Below are positions 32,003 through 44,371 of a DNA stretch of 64,000 nt, one piece after another (position 1 is the stretch's first letter; every line of letters begins with the position of its first letter). The notes under the pieces are model-generated. The model worked only from the letters and a program-made list of their open reading frames with translations. It searched no databases and was not told the DNA's origin. Location: NCBI GenBank assembly GCA_025267735.1, contig CM046294.1, positions 37,107,222-37,171,221 of the forward strand, given 5' to 3'. Source of the stretch: Mactra quadrangularis (taxonomy: Eukaryota; Mollusca; Bivalvia; Venerida; Mactridae). A program made the position numbers and the translations under genes.

Positions 32003-32248
32003 ATACCCCCGCTTCGAAGAAGAGGGGGGTATACTGTTTTACCCTTGTCCGTCCGTTCGTCCGTCCGTTACAAAATTTCCGTCGCAGTTTTCTCAGCAAC
32101 TATAACATGCAGCAGCCTAGTACTTTGCATATTGCTTCATCCCATAGTCCCATGTGGTGTAAAGCGAATTCATGCTCCTCATCTACTTCCTGTTTGTCGC
32201 ATATTTTTAGATTTTTGCGGGGGTATCACTAGTGAGCATTTACTTGTT
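32003..32248 (+). mobile_element. Helentron-like element, family B, copy 1, hairpin-less
   Basis: It starts ATACCCCCGCTTCGAAGAAG and ends CTTGTT. Compared with the other B copies, the 3' stem is missing about 11 bases (AGCTCACAGAT). It sits inside family A sequence. Confidence 0.85.
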
Positions 32249-32902
32249 TATATTGAAAATTTTCCGGACAATAACTCAATAATGATTGTACCTAGGTTCA
32301 CCGAATTTTATTTAAGGGTAGCCTAAATGTCTAGCATATGCCCCCTTGGTTTTAGGCCCCTGGGTCAAAGGTCAAAGTCACTAGGAAATCATGAGGAAAA
32401 ACCTTGTCCAACAACCAACTTTATCTTATATCACCAAATTTTATGTACCAATACTCTTTGGGTCAAAGGTGAGAACTTTTGGTTCTGAGGCCCCAGGGCA
32501 AGGTCACTGGAAGTTTGTATGGGAAAACTTTGTGCCAGTGATAACTCAACCATGGCTGTACCTAGGTTCTCAAAATCTTTGCTTTGGATAGCCCTCCAGT
32601 TAAGGATGGGACCTATTCTGATATCCAGGGGTCATTTATCAAGGTCACAGGGACTTCATATGAGATAGAACACAGCATGGACTGCACACGGGCGTATAAT
32701 GCCCCGCCCAGCGGAGCTCTTGTTTCAACTTGTTTACTATAGGGCAATATGTGTTATGTATTACAACTAGTTTAGTTTAATTAATTTCAATATTGATCTT
32801 TACTTTGAACTTCCATTGGCTGTTATAAGTTCGTAGTAAAGAACAATATCATAAATGCACTCGCTTTATTGCATCAGTGTGAAGTAAACTTTGATATTAT
32901 TT

Positions 32903-33213
32903 TTTGTTTGTTGGGTTTAACGCCATCCCAACACATTAAGGTCATATAACGGCAGTCAGTCCACCTACTCGCTTTCTGGAAAGGCTTAATCTCTGGATTA
33001 AGCTGATAACCAACTACTAGGTGCATATATACTTCAGTCAGTGACTGAAAACTGCCCTACATGATTAAGTTTCATTGGTAGGAGGGTGAATGGCTATAGA
33101 AATTATTTCATGACCAAACTCAGAAGCTACAGAAAAATGCCCTGCCCAGGAATCGAACCCAAAACCCCTCAATCAGTAGACTTGTTTGCTACCAACTGAG
33201 CTAGCTGGGCAGC
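32903..33213 (-). mobile_element. tRNA-derived SINE, family S2, near full length
   Basis: The minus strand reads head (GCTAGCTCAGTTGGTAGC, B box GGTTCGATTCC), body (ATGAAATAATTTCTATAGC, CATTCACCCTCCTACCAATG, GGGCAGTTTTCAGTCACTGA) and tail GGCGTTAAACCCAACAAAC. Confidence 0.9.
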
Positions 33214-33677
33214 TCGGAGTATTCACTGAGCTGGGAAGGGGCATACATTTTGTACGGATTAGATTCATTACATAGCTTGTGCTTCCAAATAATTTGACAA
33301 TAAATCATAGAATGTCATCTGGAGTAAGTAATTACCTCCTTTTTCTATGAAAATATAGCAGTTTCAATATATCCTTAAAAAGTTTGGGTTGGTATAGTTC
33401 TAGATTTTGACATGAGATAGAATTATAAAATCAAATATATGAAAAACTAAAATCATTTCTGGAAATTTTTGGATAGTATAACTCCATGTTTTATTCTTGT
33501 ATAGAATAAACTCTCATTGTTACATTTTGATGTCAGAAGTTTTGTCATTATATATAGATATTGCTGATTTTGTAAATCTTTAAAATATGCGAGTTCATGT
33601 AGAAATTCTACCATCTTGCTGAGGAAGATTTGTACAAAATAATTGAGACATGCTCTAATGATTGTAGTGATTTGGCT
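33214..33677. other. Anonymous AT-rich DNA
   Basis: A donor-like GGAGTAAGT near 33323 has a short open frame before it, but the acceptor is poor and I do not call an exon. Confidence 0.35.
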
Positions 33678-33679
33678 TA

Positions 33680-34074
33680 TAGTCCAACAGAATTAACCTG
33701 AGCTTGAACTACCTAATTATAGTAATTACACACTTCACTTACATTAAATCGTGAGTTTCCGTATGCATGTGTACGGTTATACACGTGTTTATAACAACCG
33801 ATGTGAGTATAAATCAATATTATTAAAAGTGGCATGTTATTGTACTTTTAATTTTGGACACATTAGTTTTTTGGTTATCAAGTAAGTCAGCAGTATTATG
33901 GCACAGTTTCAAGTATTTATTCTTATGAAAACAACATTAATTGTTCAGTACGTGTATTTTGCCGAAAGCTTCCAATAAAGCGCGATTTACAAACGAAGAC
34001 AAAAATAGACTGTAAATACTGATATTAATTTATTCTTGCATAAAGGTCAAGCTCAGGTTAATTCTGTTGGACTA
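33680..34074. mobile_element. TA-flanked MITE with TAGTCCAACAGAATTAACCT ends
   Basis: The first 28 bases of each end are perfect inverted repeats (TAGTCCAACAGAATTAACCT then GAGCTTGA). TA flanks both sides (33678-33679 and 34075-34076). The 395 bp element has no coding capacity. Tc1/mariner type. Confidence 0.9.
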
Positions 34075-34076
34075 TA

Positions 34077-35960
34077 CCCGAGTAACACATTGACAGGGCT
34101 TGACAAGAGGTCAATAGTTTTTCCCCAAAATTTAATAGACATTGAGCCCAGGTAGATGTTGACCATTTATGAATAACCAGTATTCTTATTGAAGAATTAA
34201 TGATTCCATTTTATTTATTTTAGAAATTATGTAATTAATTGTTTTTCAGGATTTTTACTAAATGATGTCATAATAAGCAGTAAACAATCTTTCCAAGGAA
34301 CATAATTCCCTGGATGTCTAGGAGAGAGTTGGAAGACCAGTTTTATTGGACCAGCACAGTGACAGAGAAGAAAACACGCTAAGATCTTTACATTTACTTT
34401 TAGTTTTTTGCCAAGTCAATGCTGTCTTTACATAGTGATAAATGTTGACCCCATTTTCAAAATGGTTATTTTACTATATTTAAAGGATAGTTTAGATATC
34501 TAAAGTGATCATTTTTCCCACAAATCAGACTTCATTGAAATATCTGTTTGCCATTTTTTACCATTCCAATATATGGAAACTTGCAGGTTAACTGGAACTG
34601 TAATTGTTGTCTACTCATGTAAGTCTATATGTAAATGTATAGTTTAAGGTAATGGCACGAGAGTACTGGTTCATGTTGCAAGTTTTCATGGTTTGGTGTT
34701 AAACTGGCTAGCATTTAGTTTTATTGAAGTCTGGTAGTTGGCTAGATTAGTTAGCAATAGTTAGTATAATATAGATAGGACTTTTTCTCTAGTCATTTCC
34801 TTTAGTACAAAAATCATTGAATTTCTGAAAAATGTGATTGTACTGTCTTTAAATTATAGATTAGCAGAGATAAAATGGTTCCCCCATTTTAGTTTTGTAT
34901 ATCATGTCATATTTAAGCTGATGTTTTGGATTTTAGATTTATTTAACTTAAGCATAGTTTCAATGATAACTATGTAAAAGAAAGAGAAAAAGTCCATATT
35001 TAGATCATCTACTTTTCCTCGTTTACCCTATATCTTCATTGTAGTTTCTGAATAACTGGGCCATTTGAACTAATTTTGATTTTATTTTAATTTTTGATCA
35101 AAAACACTTCAGTTTTATATGTTTGTGCAAGTAGCATAAGCTCTTGCTATCCATGGTCTAATATTTATTTCCTTGTAGAATTATTTGGTATTTGTGTTTC
35201 TCCCTGTGATGATATAATTACATGTATCATGAACCGTTGATAAATTTCTTACGAGTTTAAAGAATATATTAAAATGATTTACTATGATTATTCTTATGGA
35301 CATTAATGGATTATAGCTCACTCACATTGACCTTAGACTAGGTTTACATTATCAATTTCACATTAGATAAGTTAGCCATAGTGTTTTCACTGAAAAATTA
35401 GTTTTTGTATTCATTTGTCTCTGGTCAACATGTACAAGCTATATTTATAAAAGTTGGAGGAAAAGTATGATGTATTTAGGGAAGGGGTATGGAATGCCAT
35501 TTTTCAAATCATATTGCTCTGACACAGTTTGCTTTGAAAACTTCAAATTTACTTTTGATTTTTTTTGGAATGAATTGTAATTTTATTCATATGGCAATTT
35601 TAAAGGCATGGATGTGCATTTTGTCAGTTTTAATTTTATATTGAAAAAAAAACCAGTTATTAATTTTGTATTGAAAATTCAACCTGGGACTAAGGGATGT
35701 TTGTTTCATTTATTCATAGAGTGGTAGAATATGTTGGGTATTCCACACCTCAATGTGACTCCTTACCCAATTTACTAGTATTAGTCTATATGTTGACATA
35801 AGTATGTTTTAGAATGTTGTATTTGTGTCTATTAGATCAGATCTTTAGTTGTTGATAAGTAAATTACTGAACAATCTTCATTGTTTGAGTAGATACCAAT
35901 TCATCATTTTATATGAATTTATGAGATTCAATATTGAGCTTATTAACCAGGTTTTCAACG
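34077..35960. other. Anonymous AT-rich DNA
   Basis: A possible acceptor (TGTTTTTCAG at 34250) leads into a short open stretch without recognisable protein, and I do not call it. No repeats recognised. Confidence 0.4.
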
Positions 35961-35970
35961 ATCAACTTTT

Positions 35971-36575
35971 GGTTTCTGCTCAATAACTTCAGTTTGCTTT
36001 GGCCTATTGACACCAAACTTGGTGTATTGGTAGCTTATAACAAGAGGCAGCTTGGGATTGCTACCCAGGTGTCTGTGATCAAGGTCAAGGTCACTGACAC
36101 TAAAAATAGAAAATCAGTTTCCGCTCAATAACTTTAGTTTGCTTTGACTTATTGACACCAAACTTAGTGTATGGGTAGCTTATATCAAGAGGCAGCTTGG
36201 GATTGCTACCCAGGTGTCTGTGATCAAGGTTAAGGTCACTGACACTAAAAATAGAAAATCAGTTTCCGCTCAATAACTTTAGTTTGCTTTGACTTATTGA
36301 CACCAAACTTAGTGTATGGGTAGCTTATATCAAGAGGCAGCTTGGGATTGCTACCCAGGTGTCTGTGATCAAGGTTAAGGTCACTGACACTAAAAATAGA
36401 AAATCAGTTTCCGCTCAATAACTCTAGTTTGCTTTGACCTATTGACACCAAACTTAGTGTATGGGTAGCTTATATCAAGAGGCAGCTTGGGATTGCTACC
36501 CAGGTGTCTGTGATCAAGGTCAAAGTCACTGACACTAAAAATAGAAAATCAGTTTCCGCTCAATAACTTTCAAAT
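35971..36575 (+). repeat. 145 bp tandem array, four units
   Basis: Exact 145 bp spacing. Units contain GTTTCCGCTCAATAACTTTA, GACACCAAACTTAGTGTATG, GGTAGCTTATATCAAGAGGC and TCAAGGTCAAGGTCACTGAC. No flanking Helentron-like ends were found. The period equals that of family A although the sequence differs. Confidence 0.95.
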
Positions 36576-37089
36576 GAATCATTCCTGTCCCATCAAAACT
36601 TGGTCGATGAAAACCTGGTTTCGTTGCATTGCGGTGTTTCTTTTATTTTTAATGTTTTGCTCCATAGTTTGGATGCTAAACTTAAATCTTGATTTTTAGG
36701 TATAAAAATGATAACATTTTGTGTTCAAAGAGTTACAGATAATTCTACCTTCTTGGCTATATCAAAATAATTTAACGGTACAACATAATTTTTTTTTTTA
36801 CATGAGTGAATTTCTTGGGTAAGGAGTCATTTAAATATTAATACAATCTAATCTAAAAATAACCTGCATGTAAAAAACTGTCATGAGAAACAATTGTTTA
36901 CAAGAATTGATTTTGTTGTATTTGGCTTTAGAAAATACCAAAACCCTTGTCCTAAAAATATCAAATATTATTAATAGTATATCATGATGAAAAAAAGTGT
37001 GTAAATTAATGTTTAAGATAGTTTTTGTTACAGGGCTCAATATTTAAGGTTGTTTTGATTGCTCTGACAACCTATCTATTTGGGTTTGG
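36576..37089. other. Anonymous AT-rich DNA
   Basis: Nothing recognisable. The minus frame at 36831-37040 is not credible. Confidence 0.4.
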
Positions 37090-37298
37090 TAACTTGTATT
37101 GCTAACCAACTACTAGGCACATACTTTCATCAGTGACTGACAACTGCTCTACATGATTAAGAATCAGTGGTAGGAGGAAGAATGGCTGCAGAATTGATTT
37201 CATGACCAAGCTACAAGAATGTATGCACCGTCTGGGAATCGAACCAATGACCCCTTGATCAGTGGATTTGCATTCTACCAACTGAGTAAGCTGGGGCT
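37090..37298 (-). mobile_element. tRNA-derived SINE, family S2, tail-less
   Basis: Head (CTTACTCAGTTGGTAG, B box GGTTCGATTCC) and body to CTAGTAGTTGGTTAGC on the minus strand. Confidence 0.85.
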
Positions 37299-37903
37299 GA
37301 TGAAAATAAATGTTGAACCCTGTGTTATATAGGTCATTTCTATTAACCTGTATGCATGTTTAGATCAACCTTCATTGTTATACCCTGGTGATTAAGATTT
37401 TAGAGTATGAGAAAATCTTGATAATCTCTGGGTAGGGATGTAATGTTTTCCTGAACCGGTTTTGTAGTTGCATGCTGTACTGATTGTTTATGTCAGAATA
37501 TGAACTTTAAATAGTTAAGTAAATGTAAAGATGTGTTGAAAACTTGAAATAATCTTATTGCGATTTAAAATTTTTGAACATTTAGTCAAATAAGAGAAAT
37601 TATCTTCGAAATTCCCTCAATAAAAAGATACATACTGCAATATAGATTTTGCAATATTTTGCAATACAGATTTTCCTTATTGTAACACTCCTATCTCTGG
37701 GTATAACAATGATTCACATAATACTTTTGTTCAATTTTCAATCATGTCTTTTCTTTAGCTATTTTTATGGTTATATCGTCTCATCTGTAGTAGTTACTAA
37801 TTTGACCATGATTTTATTTTTTACCACTCAACCTTTATACCAATGTGTCACTGGACCCTATACCATTCAACCTTTATCTTGTATATAGATACATGTAGAT
37901 TAT
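37299..37903. other. Anonymous AT-rich DNA
   Basis: Nothing recognisable. The plus frame at 37649-37888 is hydrophobic by AT bias only. Confidence 0.4.
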
Positions 37904-37913
37904 ATACCATGTA

Positions 37914-38273
37914 CATTCGGAACTCCTCGGCCATTCGCTACGAATAACCTCGGACATATTTAGGCGCCATTTTGGAAAAAACCGATGTTGAAGTAAACAA
38001 ATACACGATCGTTATGGTGATGACTGAAGTTTCGTTTTTAGTCCGTAAATTTGAAATTACACATTTCAATGATACCCATGAACAATATTTAGTTCAATTT
38101 AAAACAAATAAATATGTTTAGACAAATATGTGTGTGTATACTACAAGAACTATTTTGTGTAACGGTTACGTGCTTCGCCTCGCGTAGGTAGTAAAATCAC
38201 CAAAATCCAGTGAAGACTCCCCACGAATCCTTGCGAGACTATTCATTCATGAAAGGTCGAGGTGTTCCGAATG
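37914..38273. mobile_element. Mutator-like MITE, copy 1, with 10 bp target duplication
   Basis: Ends CATTCGGAACTCCTCGGCC and inverted CATTCGGAACACCTCGACC. ATACCATGTA flanks both sides exactly (37904-37913, 38274-38283). A duplication of 9-11 bp is typical of Mutator-like elements. 360 bp, no transposase. Confidence 0.9.
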
Positions 38274-38283
38274 ATACCATGTA

Positions 38284-38751
38284 TTGAAGACGTGAAGGAT
38301 TTATGAATGATCCATCAACTTTATTAAAATATTTAGGAACAGGCTTGTTCTAGCAGTTACAACTTAGGATTGGTAATCATTGGATAGTCAGCTCTGTGTT
38401 GGTTCAAATCCCATCCAAAACATACTCTGTTGTTTCCCTGAGTAAGAAACTTTATCCTACTAGCTCAGTACTGGGGGACCAGGAAGTGGATTTGAAAGTG
38501 ATTCATTTAAGCTGTAAGAACTTGTTTCACAATCAAGCTAAATTAAATTATTATAAACTAAGGCCACTACAAATTGATTATATGTTCTATGGATTTGCTC
38601 GCACCTTAATTTTGACAGTTTTTACAAAAAAATATTTTTATTTCCTCGCTCGCTCATAAAAATTTGGTCAAACCGCTATATAAAGTAAGTGAATAAAGAC
38701 TTTTTTAAATTATTTTTTCTTCACTCGTTCGCCCCATTTTTATACCCCCGC
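38284..38751. other. Unassigned stretch
   Basis: A tRNA-like remnant (GGTTCAAATCCCATCC at about 38400) may be a worn SINE head. Otherwise nothing. Confidence 0.35.
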
Positions 38752-38994
38752 TTCGAAGAAGAGGGGGGTATACTGTTTTACCCTTGTCCGCCCGTCCGTT
38801 ACAAAATTTCCGTCGCATTTTTCTCAGCAACTACAACATGCAGCAGCCTAATACTTTGCATATTGCTTCATCCCATAGTCCCATGTGGTGTAAAGCGATT
38901 TCATGCTCCTTGCTCATCTACTTCCTGTTTGTGGCATATTTTTAGATTTTTACGGGGTATCACTAGTGAGCATTAGCTCACAGATTTACTTGTT
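38752..38994 (+). mobile_element. Helentron-like element, family B, copy 2
   Basis: Starts ATACCCCCGCTTCGAAGAAG, short CCGT stretch, ends with GTGAGC-ATTA-GCTCAC hairpin, AGATTTACTTGTT. T on both flanks and no duplication. Confidence 0.9.
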
Positions 38995-39368
38995 TTTCCA
39001 GAAAAATCTGTAGAACATATGATCAACTTGTTGTGGCCTAAAATAATAGTATTTGGCAAACAATAATTGTGACTAATATGTTATAAGTAAACTAGCTACT
39101 AACATTCTGCAGGACTCTTAGAAAGATGAGAAGCTGGTATTCAGGTATGAGTTCTAGAAAACTAACCGTTTATGGCTACAGTATTTTAGTGTATAAATCT
39201 ATTATGTCTGATAGAATATTACTTAAAATTATCAAGATGTGTAAGATGTTATAAGATGCTTTTTTAAATAATTGTCTTTAAAAAAATGGTTTGTATATAT
39301 TTTCTGATAGGATTTCTTTGCAATAGTTATATAATACACTCTGAAATGATTCACATTATGTAACCAGG
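38995..39368. other. Anonymous AT-rich DNA
   Basis: Nothing recognisable. Confidence 0.4.
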
Positions 39369-39745
39369 CAGTGCTCACTCAGTGTTTATTTTCACTCATA
39401 GGGGAATGGTGGCGGGGCCCTTTTTTAGGGGAAATTCGCGACAAAAATGAAATAAGGGGGAAATTTTTCAATACTTGAGATAACATGGATCCTCTATCAG
39501 AGTAACATTTCTGTCTTTCTTTATGAAATTCCAACTATTGAACCCATATATTTATCTGTGATTTCTCTGTAATGCTTGAGGAATTGGCAAAAATGCTATA
39601 AAAAGGTAAAAAAAAGTTTTAAAAAAGGACACTCTGACAGGGGAATTTTTTACCTGGGAAGAGGAAAAATATATACTTTTTGGAGAGGGGGAATGGGGCC
39701 CAATTTCGGCCCCAAAATGGTCTGAAAACAAACACTGTGACACTG
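39369..39745. mobile_element. Probable hAT-like MITE with CAGTGTTT ends
   Basis: Left CAGTGTTTATTTTCA and right (reverse) CAGTGTTTGTTTTCA are inverted, each preceded by a further CAGTG. GGGGAAATT and GGGGCCC(A) stretches lie inside. I could not find a matching target duplication. Confidence 0.55.
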
Positions 39746-42185
39746 TGCAAAATATAGAAATTACCTGATAATAGAGATTTATACACTTCTATGTTCATGT
39801 ATTGGGACCACCTAAAGTTTAGTGCTTTTGTATCATAGGAGGATTAATGAATAAAAACCTGTCATAAGAATTCAATTAATTAAGATGTACATATATATTT
39901 TCTTTACAAAGATTGAATGACATTTTGGCCTTGTTAGATTCTATAGTATTTATTTTATGTTACAATTTTAAGATATAATTTAGGTTGTCACTTTATTTGA
40001 ACTGTACTGTAGTTGAAGTCATGAAAGAGGATTTGTAATGCATGTGAATTACATATCATCTTTCATGATATTTAACCTTAGTTATATAGCCAACTACCAA
40101 CCTTTTGTATACACATTTATCATTATGTAAAAGACAGTATTTGACTTGGATTTTTTAATTGTATTTGTTTGCATTTATATATTTTATATCACAGTATCTT
40201 AACTTGAAGAGGGGAAATACATTCTAATTGTTATAAGGTTTCTTATTTATTTGTTTAAACTTCATTTTGTCTTGCATTTATCAATCTATCATTAATACTT
40301 ATTTGGTATCTTGTCTGATGCATTCCCCGAAAACAAGCTTTAAGAAAGTTAGGATAGATTTCAAAATCAAAATTTGTTTGCTACAATGTATGACCAATAG
40401 GGGGGAAGGGGGAGGGAACTTCGGTGGCAGTAGTGTCAATATACTAGCAGTTTGACTAGTCAGTTATATATAAGATTCCGGCGAGTTTGATGTTGGATAA
40501 CCATTAGTATTATCCCAAAATATTTTAGTCAGTAAAAATTTTATTCAATTATGTTTGGGGGGTGTACAGGGGATCTGGCTCACTGTTATAGTTCACCAGT
40601 TGAATACCAATCTCATTACAATCAAGCCTCATACATTCTAAAGTCTCTCTGACTGCAACAATTGTTGCATGGTGGTTGAAACTGCCAGAACTCATCAGCT
40701 TTAATGGGGCAACATTGTGTAGTCATGGCAACAATTTTAGATAAGTTAAGTGAATAACCAAGCTTTAAGTCTCCTGGGCAGCATATTATCAAAATTCTTA
40801 TGATAAAATTACAATACAATATTGAAGGATTTACAACTAAAATCGGTCATAAGATGCTTGATAATACGGGTCCCTGAGGTCTTTCTTTATTCTTGGAATG
40901 TTTTTTTTAGTTGTAGAGATTTTAATTTGTTCTAAAAAAATGACTTTGAAGTTTCTCTATAGCTGGCATTGAATTTCTTTAAGATGTATCATTTGTAGAA
41001 ACTTTGCAATTGTTTGACAATATTGCCATGGAGATGCTGAATTAATGGAAGTATAATATCAGTTGCAGCAATATTGAAGTGATTGCAGTAACATTGTCTT
41101 AGTGAGAAAGTCTCATTTAATTGACCTCCAACAGCAAGGGTGAAATTTTAATGCCGTGAATGTTACTCTTAATTCTTGTGTACCAAGATAACAAATTCCA
41201 ACTGAACTATTGAGTGATCGAACCTTGACAGCACTACTATATGATGTCTTCACTAGAAAACAAATTATGTTAAAATTGTATACCAAAACTTAGGATATTT
41301 AGTTTCAAAGTATACTGCATGTCAGTGAGTTGCAAGCTGCTGAGGTCCGATCTAAATGAGATTGGTTGAATTCTGTTGAACAATACAGTGAGCTAGATAA
41401 GGAATGATTTCATGGTTTCATCACTGCATCTAGCTTTTGATTTCCTTGTGTGAGGAGTTAGTTAATTTATTGATGATATGGTCATCACATTGTATGATAT
41501 GTATTGATCCGAAAAGAGAAGATAAAAATATTTTAGAAACCATGTGCTATGGGTTATTATTATAATTTAAAAAAATACAAACATTTACATTCACATTTTA
41601 ATTTGAAGATACATTAGCAATAAGGATCACAAAAAAATTAGATAAAATTTTTTTGGTCAAGTTCTATACAAAAAACAGTGCACAGTTAATGTAATGTTCT
41701 GTGTAAGAACACTTTGTGGTCAAACATAATTTATTGTTACTGTATTGACATATTGCCATATCATCTCATCCCTTCTGTAGATAGAATACTTTTTATTGGG
41801 GACGTTTCTTTGACACAATGTGACTCTGATGTTTTATGTCAGGATGGTTCTAGCCCATTGTTGAGAATGTCTTGTGACTCAGTAGGGCTCTGATGTTTTA
41901 TGTAAGGGTGGTTCTAGCTTGTTGTTGGTAGTGTCTCCTGACACAATGTGGTGATGAAATCATAGAATCATACTTTTCCCCTTCAGTTTGTAATGTTTGA
42001 GATGTAGATCCCATTGAGGGTATTGTCTAGATTGAGAACCTGGACTATATATAAGTTATTGTTGTACACATGTGTACAGACACATTCATTTAAGTCAGGT
42101 ATTCCATGTGCATGTTGTCTGCCAATATGTCATCTCTGCCAACATCTGTATAGTAACAAGGTGAATCCTTTTATAAATGAATAAC
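39746..42185. other. Anonymous AT-rich DNA
   Basis: No repeat or exon is recognised in this long stretch. At 41810-41960 two phrases around GATGTTTTATGT and GGTGGTTCTAGC repeat loosely, about 70 bp apart. Confidence 0.35.
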
Positions 42186-42189
42186 ATTT

Positions 42190-42470
42190 ATGCAGGCATC
42201 ACACTGTCCCAAAAATTAAACCTGATGGACACATCAATCTGCAATTTTGAATTTCACGCGAAGATGGTCCCGAAATAGGTTGACAGTCAATCATCATACG
42301 AAACAAGTACAATTCCTACAGAAGGCCATGCGATCACATCCAATCCACACATGATTCCTACTTAAGTTCATGGGATCATATGCGAATCACACACGGAATA
42401 GTCTACCGCAGGACTTTCCAAGGCCATACAATTGGTTACAAAATTATAGTGTTAGTGTGATGTGTTGAAC
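42190..42470. mobile_element. Probable MITE with GCATCACACT ends
   Basis: GGCATCACACT on the left and AGTGTGATG on the right are inverted. Between them GATCACAT / GATCATATGCGAATC words recur. Target duplication not resolved. Confidence 0.5.
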
Positions 42471-43260
42471 GTAGTCATGAAGCGTCACTTGACCTCTGGG
42501 TGGTATAAAAGTGGCCAAAAGTGGCAAATTTCAGTAGCTTATAGTATTGGTAGCACTACTACGTTTAAACACTATTTGGATTTGACTTTTACTTCATCTT
42601 GCCACCAAAAGTAAGAAGAAGCAAGGGTGAGGGTCTCTCTGGTAAATACAGAACCCAGATGAGGAAAGCAGATGGATGATTTAGAGGTCCAAGAAAACAG
42701 TTCCGAGCCTCTTACCATAGAAAGGCGGGGGGGGGGGATCTAAGAATTATTTATCATTCAAAGCACAAATTTAGAGCCACCTTCAGTGGCTTCTAGATCT
42801 CCTTAGTGGTATGCAAGCTTTCCCCAGCAGTCCCAAGTGTTTCTGCAGCATTCTACTTCATTTCATCTATGTTACACACAAGCTGATACCTCCGTTATTT
42901 AAGTTCAATAGTAACAAATTTTATACATCATGATCCCATCTTGATATCATCGTACCAAAATAGGATGGTGACGCAACAGTAGTTGGGGGGGGGGCTTCAA
43001 GAAGTTGTGTTGCTTTTCTTGAACAATCCTGCATCTTGTTCCCTTCATTATCACAAAGCCTTGAAATTGGCATTTTTTGACATGCCATAGATTTTCGACC
43101 GCACACAAAGTTATTGCCGGAGTGTGAAAGTATTAGCATGGGGTCATGCAATGGCTGAAGATGCTCTCGCAAATGACCTGAAGTTATAATGATCAGATCC
43201 GAATTTGAATATTTCCTTACTAGTGTGTCTATCAAGTGCTTATATCGGGACATCATGACG
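42471..43260. other. Unexplained block with TATA box, possible dead transposon gene
   Basis: GGTATAAAAG at about 42501 is a good TATA box. The stretch after 42600 is richer in G/C than its surroundings, with runs of G at about 42726 and 42985. A 111-codon minus frame (42921-43256) contains TLVRKYSNSDLIIITSG but no family I know. It may be the wreck of an autonomous element related to the adjacent MITE. Confidence 0.3.
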
Positions 43261-43906
43261 CCTGCTTTAGTATATGCTACTATAAGACAAACTCAGTTTT
43301 GCTTTTTATGAGTATTTGTTTTAATATGAGATCTTGATTTTGAAAAGTCTGACAACCTTGCCTTAACAATATGAATTGATTAAGTGATAGTTTACTGGTT
43401 TGGTGGAAAGAAATGCAAGTTTTTTAACAAATATTAAGTATTTTCACTTAGTTTTATAATAATGGGCTGCATTTGAAGACATAATCATTGTCAGTTGATT
43501 TAAGGTAATAAGATGACAAGTTTATAATATATTATGCATGGATTATCAGATAATAACACTGAGATGAAATTTTAGACTTAAGACAGCATAGACTTACTTG
43601 AAAGACAAAGTTGGGTAATAGGCTGCTTTCTGGGTACAGTGTCCCTACATTATTTTTAACCAGCCATAATGTTGAATTTTTACAATACTTAATAGACAAC
43701 ATGTGCATGGAAAACTGACCTTGTTCTTGAGTCAATTACAATTACTGTAACTTAAGCCTATTTCTGGTTGGTTAAAGATTTAACTCTGGGAATTTTGCGT
43801 AATTGCAATACACTGTTCATTTGTTAATATGTTAACTTGGTCGAACATTTTGTGTGCAGTTGGTGCAGTAAAATCATTCAGAGGTTAATTAGGTTTATTT
43901 ATTTTT

Positions 43907-44096
43907 ATACGCCCGTTTTGAAAAATGGATGTATTATATTATGATGTTGTCCGTCTGTCCGTCCGTCCGTGCGTCTGTCTGTCCGTGGACAATTGCTCTA
44001 CCGGATGATAACTCTAGAAAGGATGTACCTAGGTTCCTCAAATTTTATGTGTGGATAGCCCTTGGGTGGAGGAGGTTCCCTATTGATTTTGATTTA
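43907..44096 (+). mobile_element. Family A element, 5' fragment
   Basis: Starts ATACGCCCGTTTTGAAAAAT, CCGT/CTGT microsatellite at about 43949-43985, then the first unit to CCCTATTGATTTTGA, where similarity stops. Confidence 0.85.
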
Positions 44097-44371
44097 CTTG
44101 AATTGGGTCACAATATTGGTGAATTCTTAGCAATGGCTGATTGTGTTTAGTATTTAGCTAAATTGGTTGGATTAAATGGATTTTCCTACTGGTTAAAGGG
44201 ACTCTAAATTGGGCTATAGAAATATGTTCCACTTAAATTTTGTGTGAGACAAGGTCTGTTTGTTCTAAATATCATGTTGATGTATATTAATGTGATGAGT
44301 TAACAACACCATTTAATCACACTATAGCTGTTGAAAAGAACACTTTTGAAAGCTTATTCAGAATAAAATAT

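Larger units (their letters stand above)
28872..32724 (+). mobile_element. Pearl-type Helentron-like element (family A), 5' truncated, with two nested insertions
   Basis: Tandem units of about 146 bp carry ACCTAGGTTCACCAAATTTT, GTAGCCCATGTGTCAAGGAT, TTGGTTTTGGGGCCCCTGGG and TCAAAGGTCAAGGTCAC. The 3' end has CGGGCGTATAATGCC, a CCGC-CCA-GCGG hairpin and CTCTTGTT. It is interrupted by family C (29868-31709) and family B (32003-32248). Short frames across it are artefacts of repetition. Pearl elements of bivalves have this internal repeat plus microsatellite design. Confidence 0.85.

Noticed and set aside
33265..33322. Short open stretch before a GGAGTAAGT donor
   Set aside because: Acceptor is weak and the peptide (LVLPNNLTINHRMSSG) is too short to judge.
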